Assembly: GCF_947492535.1 (NCBI RefSeq)
Contig: NZ_CANLNH010000008.1
Span: forward strand, 56,518 to 120,517
Reading direction: 5' to 3'
Length of the DNA stretch: 64,000 nucleotides
From: an uncultured Dokdonia sp.
GTDB lineage: Bacteria; Bacteroidota; Bacteroidia; Flavobacteriales; Flavobacteriaceae
Shown here: positions 8,078 to 16,472 of the stretch, one piece after another
Layout: every line of letters starts with the position of its first letter
How positions within the stretch are numbered: the stretch's first letter is position 1
Notes under the pieces: model-generated
Seen by the model: the letters and a program-made list of their open reading frames with translations, nothing else
What the model was told of the DNA's origin: nothing
Database searches by the model: none
Made by a program: the position numbers and the translations under genes

Positions 8078-8902
8078 TTAGTCTTCTAGAGTTAAAATTA
8101 ATTCTTCTGCAAAATTCTTGTAAGCGATAATTCCATTTTCATTAGGGTTTATTAATGTTGCAGGTTTGTTATACTTAGCTGCTTCACTAATTTTTGTAGT
8201 AAATGGTATTACAGTTTGAAAGGTTTCTATATACAATTCTGAATTACATGTTCTTCTAATACTGTCCAAATGATGATTATGGTCTCTTGTGTTTCTGACT
8301 TGTGTAAATAATATACCCAATATTTCAACAGTACACCCTGGCAATTTTCTTTTTAATTGGTTTACTCTGCTGATAAGCAACGGTAGACCAATAGCTGCAT
8401 AAAATTCTGGAGAGACAGGTACTATAATGTAGTCACTTACTACTAAAGCATTCTGCGGCGCAATCGTTAGATTAGGAGGACAATCAATTAAAATAAAATC
8501 GTAATCAGTTTCAAGTTTTTCAATTTGTCGGCTCAAAATATTTTCTCTTCCGGGCTCTGAACTTAAATCTATGTCTAAAAATGTCAATTCAATGTGAGAA
8601 GGAATTAAATCTAAATTTTTGATACTAGAAACATCTTCAATAATAGCATCATTTATATCATATTCTTCATCTCTAGAGGAAAGACCTTTGTTCATTCCCA
8701 AAACATCGGCAATAGTAGCTGTATCTTTTATTCTTCCCCATTCATCTAAACCAATTAATGAAAATGTAGAATTGGTTTGAGGATCAATATCAATAATTAG
8801 AACCCTTTTGTCGTGTTCTGTTGCTAAGATTGTACCCAATTCTACTACGCTGGTTGTTTTTCCAACTCCCCCTTTCATATTTATGAATGATATTATTGTC
8901 AT
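8078..8902 (-). CDS. ParA/Soj-family ATPase (AAA_31), first gene of an accessory operon
   Basis: 274 residues, full ParA length without an N-terminal DNA-binding extension. The deviant Walker A is KGGVGKTT (residues 10-17, with both signature lysines), the A' motif is LIIDIDPQ (36-42), and Walker B is FILIDCPP (136-142). ParA ATPases dimerise on ATP, bind DNA nonspecifically and move a cargo. No ParB or parS-like repeats are nearby and the DNA is chromosomal, so plasmid partition is unlikely. Its partners are two unknown proteins at 7594 and 6893 in a tightly packed operon. The leader, about 70 bases, resembles that of the TPR gene at 46938-48416. Confidence 0.93.
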   Translation of the reverse strand: MTIISFINMKGGVGKTTSVVELGTILATEHDKRVLIIDIDPQTNSTFSLIGLDEWGRIKDTATIADVLGMNKGLSSRDEEYDINDAIIEDVSSIKNLDLIPSHIELTFLDIDLSSEPGRENILSRQIEKLETDYDFILIDCPPNLTIAPQNALVVSDYIIVPVSPEFYAAIGLPLLISRVNQLKRKLPGCTVEILGILFTQVRNTRDHNHHLDSIRRTCNSELYIETFQTVIPFTTKISEAAKYNKPATLINPNENGIIAYKNFAEELILTLED

Positions 8903-8975
8903 ATTTTGTTTTTTAAATTTTGGGTAGTTAGTTTATATCGTATATATCATTATTTCTGATATATAGAATTACTCA

Positions 8976-8983
8976 CAAAGCTA
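8976..8983 (-). promoter_or_regulatory. -7 box and leader of the ParA-type operon
   Basis: CAAAGCTA on the plus strand is TAGCTTTG on the coding strand, an exact TAnnTTTG box 73 bp upstream of the ATG. The box and the leader down to 8929 (TAGTTTATATC) align with 48440-48496 upstream of the TPR gene, with the same order and nearly the same spacing. Confidence 0.55.
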
Positions 8984-9660
8984 CACTAAATTTTTAATAA
9001 TAATCTTGTAATCAATTGTATATAAGTGAATTTTGAATAGGTTTTAGAAACTCTAAATATTTATACGTTATAAACGGCTATTATACGTGATGAATATAGA
9101 TATCTTATGTCACAGTTCTTTACGGTTTTCCACAATTCATGAAAAAGATACAAGATCGCTACACTCTAAGATACAAGATTAAGGACTTTCCTTTAGTCAT
9201 TTCGACAGAGCGAGGTACGAGCGACTAGGAATCACATAACAGCGAGTTAGATGTGTGATCTCTCCTTTCGTCGAGATGACGTAAGATGCTATGTTGCAAG
9301 ACGTAAGAAAAGTACTCATTACTTCAGTCTTGATTCATTTTCGCGAAAGCGTAATTAAAAGATTTAAGATTTTTCTTTAGTCATTTACAGAAATGACAGT
9401 TAATCCGTCATTCTGAACTTGTTTCAGAATCTCATCCTGTTATTTATCAGTGTTATGGGAAGCTGAAATACATTCAGCTTGACGTATTCGTATTGCATAT
9501 TCGTTTGTCAAACGGAGCTTATTGATGGGGCGATATGATTCAAGATCGCTTCACTCACGACTCGCGACTTTTTTAGTCTTGACTCCTGACCGCTTTGACT
9601 TGTATTTCCTTTTGTATTTAACGGGTTGAGTCTAAGTTCCTCTCTCGGCGGTTAGGGGGC
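8984..9660. repeat. Intergenic region rich in inverted repeats
   Basis: No gene seen. From left to right: an AT-rich stretch ending near 9100 with TTATACGTTATAAACGGC; an imperfect hairpin 9197-9280 (TCATTTCGACAGAGCGAG with GTCGAGATGAC); a half copy of the abundant palindrome at 9339-9352 (TTTCGCGAAAGCGTA); and a 27-bp hairpin 9407-9433 of the GTCATTCTGAACTT...CAGAATCTC type. This last family recurs at 14193, 41805 and 48794. Confidence 0.65.
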
Positions 9661-10554
9661 TTACTTACCCCGTAACTCCTCAATTACCTTGGTGCTTACC
9701 CAATAAATATCTTGGTTGCTTGTGTAAAAGAAATACTTTCCATCGCTAGAAACAAAAGGGCAGAGTTCGTGACCTTTGGTATTGATGGTGGTTCCCATAT
9801 TGATAGACGGTGTCCATGATCCATCAGGGTTTTTAAAACTGATATATAAATCGCCTCTTCCTAATCCTTCAGAGCGTGTGGCACAGAAAATCACATATTT
9901 CTCATTAGGGTCTACAAAGACATCGGCTTCATAACTAGTGGTATTAATGGATGGTCCTAATTTTATCGCTTCTTGGAATTTACCATTCGTATATTCGGAA
10001 GTATAAATATCAAAGTGATTCTGGTTTTTATTGGATGAAAAATACATGGTACCATCCTTTGTAAAGGAGATATAATATTCTTCAGAAGGTGAGTTGATAT
10101 TCGGTCCAGCATTGATAGGTTCTGACCAACTATTACCGTTGCGTTGCACATACCAGATATCATGATCTTCTTTGGTGCCTGAACTGTCTAGTGCTTTTTG
10201 AGAAATAAAATACAAGCGTTGTTCATCTGGAGATAAAAAAGGATCATTAAATCCATATTTTGGATTTGATAAAATGGTTATAGGTGTTGTCCATGTGTTT
10301 CCTTTAAGTTCTGAATAACGTATGACGGTTCGTCCTTCTAGCTGTACTCCGTAAAAAAACTGTGTAGCATCTTTATTAAAAACAGATCCAAACTCATACT
10401 CGCCTTTTTTTGAAATGATTTCAGGAGCAAATACCTCAGGTTGTACTGTTGGTGGTTTTTGTCCCAAATAGGTGAGGGCAGGGTCTACTTGTTGAGCACA
10501 AGCCATAAACGGAATGCATAATAGACATGAAAAAAAATAAAGGAATAGGCGCAT
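9661..10554 (-). CDS. Exported PD40/WD40-like beta-propeller lipoprotein
   Basis: 297 residues. The N-terminal hydrophobic segment ends in a lipobox-like FMAC, predicting a lipoprotein anchored at Cys19. The body holds repeated PD40 propeller blades, seen as 'D.tqFFYGV', 'DEQRLYFIS', 'DGTMYFSSN', 'NEKYVIFCAT' and 'DGKYFFYTS', each followed by an 'IW/IY/LY' strand. Such TolB-like propellers in Bacteroidota are cell-surface or periplasmic proteins involved in protein binding; no catalytic residues are visible. It is probably a separate transcript from the serine hydrolase gene upstream of it (137-bp gap). Confidence 0.82.
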   Translation of the reverse strand: MRLFLYFFSCLLCIPFMACAQQVDPALTYLGQKPPTVQPEVFAPEIISKKGEYEFGSVFNKDATQFFYGVQLEGRTVIRYSELKGNTWTTPITILSNPKYGFNDPFLSPDEQRLYFISQKALDSSGTKEDHDIWYVQRNGNSWSEPINAGPNINSPSEEYYISFTKDGTMYFSSNKNQNHFDIYTSEYTNGKFQEAIKLGPSINTTSYEADVFVDPNEKYVIFCATRSEGLGRGDLYISFKNPDGSWTPSINMGTTINTKGHELCPFVSSDGKYFFYTSNQDIYWVSTKVIEELRGK

Positions 10555-10691
10555 GAGTTTTAAGATTGATTGATGTAATACATAACGTATGTATGTGTTG
10601 TTTAGTTGTGTTTAATAATTAAGTTATAAGGTTTCTTCTTTTTCTCCAGTATAGCGAGGAATTTACGCTAAATAATAATATTCACTAATTT

Positions 10692-12410
10692 CTAATTCAT
10701 TAAAGCTGGTAGAATATACTTCTTTAATATCTCTCTAGGTTGATTGCCTTTGCGATTTCTAAAATTCCCAGAAGTAATCACGATAACTGATTCTAAGGCT
10801 GGAATGATAAAGATAAATTGTCCGCCGGCACCTCTAGCTTCAATAGCTTTAATAGATTTTCCATTAACTTCATAGGTGTCATGCCACCATAAATACCCAT
10901 AGAGATTTTTGTCGTCATAATCCTGTAATCGCAAGTATTTTCCGAAAGATGCTTCCACCCATTTTTCAGAGATAATTTGTTGCCCTTTCCATTTCCCTTT
11001 ATTTTGATAGAGTTGTCCAAATTTGAGCAAGTCTCTTGGTGTTAACAGCATACCACCACCAAAATAGGGTGTCACCTCAGAATCATCCGTCTGATTGATA
11101 TAATTGGTGATGCCCAAAGGTGTAAATAACTTTTCATCCATATAGGTTTCAAGAGGCATGTCTAAACGTTCATTTAAATAAACGCCTAGTAAGAATGGAT
11201 TGGCAGATCCATAATCTGCATAGGTGCCGGGTTCTTTGACCATAGGTGCTTCTAATACGGTCTTTAACCAATTATTAGAGAAACGCGGATCTTGATAATT
11301 GTTTTCTGATGCCTGATTATTCACATCCAATCCCGAACTCATCGTTAACAAATCTTTGAGTTTGATGGCGGCTTTTTGAGCGTCTTTTGTGTATTGATAT
11401 TGTTTAGGGATAAAGTCATATAATTTTTCATCAACACTTTCTATGATGTTGTCATCAATCGCAATTCCAATAATAGCTGAAGAAATACTTTTAGATGCCG
11501 ATCTCAGGTCATGAGGGATATTAGCATTAAATCCATCAAAATAGGTTTCAAATACAAGTTTGTTTTCTTTCGCGATAAGCACGCTATGTGTATTGACTAA
11601 TTTTTGAGCTTCAACATCAGCTATTAATCGTGTTAATTCACTTTTGTTGATCCCAAACGCGTTGATATTGGTCGTTGTCCACCCATCATTTAGTTGTACA
11701 GGTGTATCCGTATTTTGTGGTTGGTGTACGTAATCTGAATTATAATCCCATCCATCATTGGTGTGGGTTAAACTGGTTTTTGTAATAAAGGTACCTGCCA
11801 TAAAAATCTCTAATTCGATAGCTGTTTTTAATAGCTTGGCGCGAAAATTGAATCCGGTCATCCCATCTGTGAATTCAAGGATGTTTCCTTTCTGTGTAAA
11901 GTCTTGCGTCCACATGCCTCTAAATCGTTGATCTCCGAAAAAAGGAAAAGCAACGAGTGTTTTATCTTGCATGGATTCTACATACAGCATCACATCATCA
12001 GATTGCAAGCCATTATCTTGCATAAACGGATGCCATGCTCCGACAAATTTGTCACTTCCCTTATTTTGTAAACTTACGTGGTATAAAAGCTTTCCTCCTT
12101 TAATAAAACCCGTCAGTGTTTGTGTATCTTGACTATAATTTAGATTGAAAAACAGGCGATTGTTCAATGTAAATTGTACGCCATCATTGACAGAAGAAAC
12201 AATAGGTTCATCAATAAGCATTTGATCATTAGCAATTGTTAAATGATACGTAGTGTCATCTAATTTTTCTAAAGAAACCTGAAAATTGAAACTATTTTTA
12301 TTTGGCAAAAAGCCTATCCATTCACCATCATAATTTTGTTGAACATTTTGAGCGCAACTTGTGACTATGGATACCGAGAGTACTATTAAAATTGAGATGT
12401 ATTTAAGCAT
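10692..12410 (-). CDS. Serine hydrolase, beta-lactamase class C/PBP4* family lipoprotein
   Basis: 572 residues. A signal peptide ends at the lipobox VTSC (Cys19). Residues 20-240 are an N-terminal extension of beta strands. Residues 250-570 are the class C beta-lactamase fold: the nucleophile motif is SASK (in DLRSASKSISSAI), the second motif is YADYGSANP where YxN is expected, and the KTG-equivalent is GAGGQFIF. The family includes D-amino-acid peptidases, esterases and PBP-like enzymes rather than true resistance enzymes. It probably acts in the periplasm or on the outer-membrane surface. A TAnnTTTG box lies 21 bp upstream, and the divergence of its motifs leaves the substrate open. Confidence 0.87.
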   Translation of the reverse strand: MLKYISILIVLSVSIVTSCAQNVQQNYDGEWIGFLPNKNSFNFQVSLEKLDDTTYHLTIANDQMLIDEPIVSSVNDGVQFTLNNRLFFNLNYSQDTQTLTGFIKGGKLLYHVSLQNKGSDKFVGAWHPFMQDNGLQSDDVMLYVESMQDKTLVAFPFFGDQRFRGMWTQDFTQKGNILEFTDGMTGFNFRAKLLKTAIELEIFMAGTFITKTSLTHTNDGWDYNSDYVHQPQNTDTPVQLNDGWTTTNINAFGINKSELTRLIADVEAQKLVNTHSVLIAKENKLVFETYFDGFNANIPHDLRSASKSISSAIIGIAIDDNIIESVDEKLYDFIPKQYQYTKDAQKAAIKLKDLLTMSSGLDVNNQASENNYQDPRFSNNWLKTVLEAPMVKEPGTYADYGSANPFLLGVYLNERLDMPLETYMDEKLFTPLGITNYINQTDDSEVTPYFGGGMLLTPRDLLKFGQLYQNKGKWKGQQIISEKWVEASFGKYLRLQDYDDKNLYGYLWWHDTYEVNGKSIKAIEARGAGGQFIFIIPALESVIVITSGNFRNRKGNQPREILKKYILPALMN

Positions 12411-12430
12411 TGTTTTATAAGTTTAAGTCA

Positions 12431-12438
12431 CAAACTTA
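12431..12438 (-). promoter_or_regulatory. -7 box of the serine hydrolase gene
   Basis: CAAACTTA on the plus strand is TAAGTTTG on the coding strand, an exact TAnnTTTG match ending 21 bp before the ATG. Confidence 0.5.
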
Positions 12439-12481
12439 CAGCATACCAGTATTCAGAAATTGTATGAAATTAACATTACAT

Positions 12482-13288
12482 CTATTTCTTTAGTATTTTT
12501 CTATACGAACTAGGGTTCATATTAAAATGGGATTTAAATACCCGATTAAAATGACTTTGATCTGAAAAACCTGCTTGATATGTAATTTCTGTTAATGATT
12601 TAGAGCCGTCAAATAGAAGCGGAATGGCTTTTTTAAGTTTTTGTTGTCGTATATATTCCCCAAGACTCATAGAAAGGTGTTTGGGAGCTGCTCTTGAAAT
12701 ATGTACAGGATGTATCTGTAATTGATCTGATAAATATTTCAGACTTAGTTCTGCTGTATCGTAATGTAATAATTCTTTTAAGTCTTCTATCCAAGTAGGA
12801 GGTTTTTGAATATATGTCGTTTTGATATTGCTTAAGGCTTCAGATATTTGAAGCAGTAAAAATTCAACAGACACTTCACTATACGTATCAGATAGTAATA
12901 GCTCTTTATATAGTTTTGCAAAAAGAAGGTGTAATTGCGGATTCTCAATACGCTGACTCCCTTCTAAAATCTGTAAGTCAATACCATTCTTTTCAAACCA
13001 CGTTCTTTCAAATTCTAAATGAAATCCACTCGCAGTATCAGAATGCATACTTCCATAATGAGATTCTTGCCAATTATTAAACATCAGGCTTCCAGAAGGA
13101 CATAGTGTTTTGGCTCTCGTATTACAATCCATCATATTGCCTTGTAATACATACATGAAATAAGGATTCTCATGGTAATGCCAATCTGTTTTAACACCTG
13201 TATAAATATAGCGTGATAACAGAATTCCATTAAAGGACATCTCCAAATTCTGATCGCCGTAATATTGTCCTTTTGTTAAAACTTTCAT
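12482..13288 (-). CDS. AraC family transcriptional regulator
   Basis: 268 residues. The N-terminal 130 residues form a cupin-like sensor (KTDWHYHENPYFMYVLQGN, with histidine pairs typical of AraC sensing domains). The C-terminal 100 residues carry the two helix-turn-helix motifs of AraC proteins. The second is the usual AGFSDQSHFNRVFKSHF followed by NPSSYRK. It is a DNA-binding activator that senses a small ligand. It lies on the same strand upstream of the serine hydrolase gene (71 bp) and might control it, but the hydrolase has its own promoter box. Confidence 0.92.
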   Translation of the reverse strand: MKVLTKGQYYGDQNLEMSFNGILLSRYIYTGVKTDWHYHENPYFMYVLQGNMMDCNTRAKTLCPSGSLMFNNWQESHYGSMHSDTASGFHLEFERTWFEKNGIDLQILEGSQRIENPQLHLLFAKLYKELLLSDTYSEVSVEFLLLQISEALSNIKTTYIQKPPTWIEDLKELLHYDTAELSLKYLSDQLQIHPVHISRAAPKHLSMSLGEYIRQQKLKKAIPLLFDGSKSLTEITYQAGFSDQSHFNRVFKSHFNMNPSSYRKILKK

Positions 13289-13418
13289 TTTTCTGAAGTC
13301 TATCTACTATAAATAAAACGTTGGCGTGGTTGTAATTGTTTTATTACTGAATTATCGGATCACCAAACGATCGTATATCTTCAATATGTAGTGTTCTAAA
13401 ATCAACAATTAATAATCG

Positions 13419-14114
13419 TTAATCCACAGATTCCTTTTTCTTCTTTCTTAAATCAGTTTTGATAAATACTGCAATTTGAAAACGATCAAAGGTGTCTACT
13501 CTAAAGTCATTTTTAAGATACCCTACTTGTGTACTTAGTTTATCAGAAAAGTTATATCCTAAGGCTCCATACAAACGATTTTGACCAAAGAACTCATTCT
13601 GTAAATTGATAAATACTTCGTCGTAGGCGGTTAAGAACCATTTGTCACTAAGCGGATACGTAAGTCTTAAAAAATAACGGGCACGATGCTGCGTATCATT
13701 TCCCGAAAGGGGATTATCTATAAAACGTTGTTCTAAACGATAGCGATGTGAGAACTTTAATTTCCCCACCGAGTTACGTAGCACAAACTGTTGATAGATA
13801 CGATGCTCTGAGATGTTTTCTTCTCCCTCAGGTTCAGGAAATGTAGGATCAGTACTAATAAAGCCATAGCCAAAAGAGGCCATAGCTTTATCAGAAATAT
13901 GGTAATTTAACGCCGTACGTAATAACAATTGATTAAAATTATCTGCAAATTCATAATTACGATACTGCACTTCTGCATGAATACTTAACTTTTCAGATAC
14001 ACGATTGTTTGTAAATAACATATACCAAGCTCCTAACTCATCTTCTCCATTGTTTTGAGCATAGGTGCTTGCAGTCATGAGTACGAGTACGAGCGCTAAA
14101 AATATTTTTTTCAT
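13419..14114 (-). CDS. DUF2490 family outer-membrane beta-barrel protein
   Basis: 231 residues with a cleavable signal peptide (ends near AQNN, residues 20-21). The start of the mature part, ELGAWYMLFTNNRVSEKLSI, and regular alternating strands (HAEVQYRNYEF, NQLLLRTALNYHI, FSHRYRLEQRF, ARYFLRLTYPL) match DUF2490. That family is predicted to form a small outer-membrane barrel. Its function is unknown. The last residues (LRKKKKESVD) are charged and extend beyond the final strand. The gene stands alone between the AraC gene and an inverted-repeat cluster. Confidence 0.88.
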   Translation of the reverse strand: MKKIFLALVLVLMTASTYAQNNGEDELGAWYMLFTNNRVSEKLSIHAEVQYRNYEFADNFNQLLLRTALNYHISDKAMASFGYGFISTDPTFPEPEGEENISEHRIYQQFVLRNSVGKLKFSHRYRLEQRFIDNPLSGNDTQHRARYFLRLTYPLSDKWFLTAYDEVFINLQNEFFGQNRLYGALGYNFSDKLSTQVGYLKNDFRVDTFDRFQIAVFIKTDLRKKKKESVD

Positions 14115-14192
14115 GTATTTTAAAATTTTGATTCTTCTTTTTTGAATTTGTTTTCTTAACCTGAATATCCTAAATCTAACATAAAGCGTTAC

Positions 14193-14274
14193 GTCAACCT
14201 GAACTTGTTTCAGGTTCTCATTATAAAATTTTGATTTTCATAATTATGAGATTCCGAAATAAATTCGGAATGAC
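14193..14274. repeat. Pair of hairpins (CCTGAACTTGTTTCAGG and ATTCCGAAAT...GGAAT)
   Basis: The first hairpin, 14193-14220, reads GTCAACCTGAAC..GTTTCAGGTTCTCA. The second, 14248-14274, reads GAGATTCCGAA..TTCGGAATGAC. Their outer ends (GTCA...TCTCA and GAGA...TGAC) are complementary to each other, so the whole 82 bp can also form one long stem. The family recurs at 9407, 41805, 48794 and 48849. Confidence 0.75.
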
Positions 14275-14324
14275 GTCAAGATCTTTTATGGCACCAAACG
14301 GACATTTAAATTTATAAATAAGTA

Positions 14325-16247
14325 CTAAAGATCGGTTTTTTCTAGTTTACTCACATCTCCTTTTAGATATTGATCTAAAAATTCTATTACTTTTTTAGAA
14401 GCCTCTATTTGATTTTCTTTTTTGACAAACCCATGACCTTCATCTTCAAAAAGAACATATTCAACAGGCACGCCGTTTTTACGAACGCCTTCTACAATCT
14501 CATCACTTTCTACTTGTAATACTCTAGGATCTTGTGCACCTTGTAAAACCAATAAGGGTTTGGTGACTTTATCGGTGTGAAATAGGGGCGAGATTTGTTT
14601 TAAACGAATCGAATCTGCTGTATGCGGATCTCCCATTTCTTCATATAAGGCATCTTTAAAAGAAGCCCACCATGGCGGAATACTTTTAAGAGTACGCATC
14701 CAATTGGTCACGCCAAAGTAATTTACACCTACTTTAAATTCTTCTGGAGCAGATGTAAGCGCTGCCATGGTCATAAAACCACCATACGAACCTCCCATGA
14801 TTCCGATTTTATCGGCATCAATTACGTCTTGTTGTGCCAACCAATCCTTCCCAGCGATACAATCTTTAAGATCCTTATCGCCGTGGTTTTGATTATCCAT
14901 TTGATAGAACGTCTTTCCGTAGCCGCTACTTCCTCTATTATTAACAGCCAATACTGCATACCCATGATTTACTAAATACTGAATATTAGAAGTAAAGCGA
15001 AGTGTGGATTGTCCACCTGGACCTCCATGTACTTGTACTAATGCAGGTACTTTATTATTTGCATTTGCTTGTTTCGGTTGGTAATAAATGGCAGGGATTT
15101 CGACACCATCAAATGATTTAAAGCGAACTACTTTTCCTTCTACAAGATCATCAGCATTGATTTCTTTATTGAGTACATCTGTTAGTTGGTAATAGTCTTT
15201 AGTACTCATATTATATGCATACATATTCGTAGGCTTTGCAGAGTTACCTACACGAAGTAATGCCATAGATTCATCTCTTGAAAAACTAGCACTAGTTACT
15301 GATTGTCCGTCTATTTCTGGAAAATCTATTGTTTTTCCAGTCGCTACTTCTGTTACGTTCATTACGGTTTTAGCATCTTCATTGGTAAAGAAAACATTGT
15401 ATTTTCCATTATGAGTAAAATAATAACTAAATACAGGCCATTCATTATTAGTCACACGTTTTATAGTACCTGTGGCAATATCATAACTTGCTACATAGGA
15501 ATTTTCTGCACCTACATCTGTAGAAAAGTATAGTGTTTTTCCATCTGGAGAAAAATCTAAATGTCCATTACCACTTTGCGTAGCATTCACTTTCTTTTGC
15601 TCATTGGTTTCAGTATTGACAATATACAAATCACTATCATTGGTAGTAATCGCTTCAGAGAGGGTGATGTATTTGCCATCGTCACTCATGGCATTAAAAT
15701 CACGTGCACTTTCTACTTTATAGATCATTTTAGAAGAGAAATTTTCAATATTCATTTCATAATGATCTAGAAATTGAGGATCCCGTTCATTGCTTCCATA
15801 ATAGAAGCTTTTTCCATCTTTTGCCCACCCTCTAAAAGCTGTTCGTACACCTTCTAAAGGGGTTAATGCTTTGATACCATTTTCATCTTTCATAAAAATC
15901 TTGAAAATTTCATCGCCATTTCCATCCATGCTAAATAAGATACGGTCGTCTTTAGGGAAGTATGAAATTCCGTAGATAGAACTACTATCACTTTGGGTAA
16001 TCGGTGTAAGTTCGCCACCTTTTACAGGAGTACTATAGATATTATTAATACCAGAACGATTACTCGTGATAAGCACTTTGGATTTGTCGGCAGAAAAGCC
16101 ATTAGCTCCTGCACTTTCATTATCCATAAATTGCTCAATAGTGTATTGGGCAATGGTACGTTCTTCTTTTGATGCGTCTGGCGTTTGTTCTTTACAAGAG
16201 AAAAGAACCAGCGTACACAAGACTACGAGCGTTAGTAATTGTTTCAT
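14325..16247 (-). CDS. S9 family peptidase (prolyl oligopeptidase/DPP-like) lipoprotein
   Basis: 640 residues. The signal peptide has the lipobox LFSC (Cys18). Residues 30-375 form a propeller domain with repeated 'D.....iyfs.d' strands. Residues 390-640 are the alpha/beta hydrolase with the full catalytic triad: Ser487 in GGSYGGFM, Asp573 in LQGAQDPRV and His605 in DEGHGF; the HGGPGG oxyanion motif is at 407-412. It is predicted to cleave short peptides after proline or alanine in the periplasm, supplying di- and tripeptides, which fits a protein-degrading marine flavobacterium. It is a full-length, apparently functional gene, monocistronic, with a hairpin repeat upstream. Confidence 0.94.
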   Translation of the reverse strand: MKQLLTLVVLCTLVLFSCKEQTPDASKEERTIAQYTIEQFMDNESAGANGFSADKSKVLITSNRSGINNIYSTPVKGGELTPITQSDSSSIYGISYFPKDDRILFSMDGNGDEIFKIFMKDENGIKALTPLEGVRTAFRGWAKDGKSFYYGSNERDPQFLDHYEMNIENFSSKMIYKVESARDFNAMSDDGKYITLSEAITTNDSDLYIVNTETNEQKKVNATQSGNGHLDFSPDGKTLYFSTDVGAENSYVASYDIATGTIKRVTNNEWPVFSYYFTHNGKYNVFFTNEDAKTVMNVTEVATGKTIDFPEIDGQSVTSASFSRDESMALLRVGNSAKPTNMYAYNMSTKDYYQLTDVLNKEINADDLVEGKVVRFKSFDGVEIPAIYYQPKQANANNKVPALVQVHGGPGGQSTLRFTSNIQYLVNHGYAVLAVNNRGSSGYGKTFYQMDNQNHGDKDLKDCIAGKDWLAQQDVIDADKIGIMGGSYGGFMTMAALTSAPEEFKVGVNYFGVTNWMRTLKSIPPWWASFKDALYEEMGDPHTADSIRLKQISPLFHTDKVTKPLLVLQGAQDPRVLQVESDEIVEGVRKNGVPVEYVLFEDEGHGFVKKENQIEASKKVIEFLDQYLKGDVSKLEKTDL

Positions 16248-16288
16248 AAGATTAGGTTGTTAGTTATTGAAGTTCAGTCTGAAATTAT

Positions 16289-16368
16289 ATAATAGTGTCT
16301 GTTCGAGCGCAGTCGAGAACCTAGTCAAGAACATCTATATATTAGAGTTCTTGACTGCGCTCGAACGG
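16289..16368. repeat. Long hairpin repeat (TCGAGCGCAGTCGAGAAC type)
   Basis: Arms TCTGTTCGAGCGCAGTCGAG and its near complement at 16344-16368 enclose about 35 bp. A single arm of the same family occurs at 1147-1167. A second repeat with the CCTCTCCC..GGGAGAGG hairpin follows at 16439-16468. The pair fills the gap between two large minus-strand genes. Confidence 0.75.
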
Positions 16369-16472
16369 ACAGATATATATGAAGCACTATCTAGTTATTT
16401 TATACAATTAGTCATTTGATTGCTAATTGAAAACAATTCCTCTCCCAATGGGAGAGGTTAGGTGAGGGCTTC

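Noticed and set aside
8078..8902. Plasmid partition locus (parA/parB)
   Set aside because: No parB-like gene, no iterated parS-type sites and no replication gene; the neighbours are chromosomal.
10692..12410. True beta-lactamase resistance gene
   Set aside because: The motifs (SASK, divergent YxN and KTG region), N-terminal domain and lipobox fit the PBP4*/esterase group and not a resistance enzyme.
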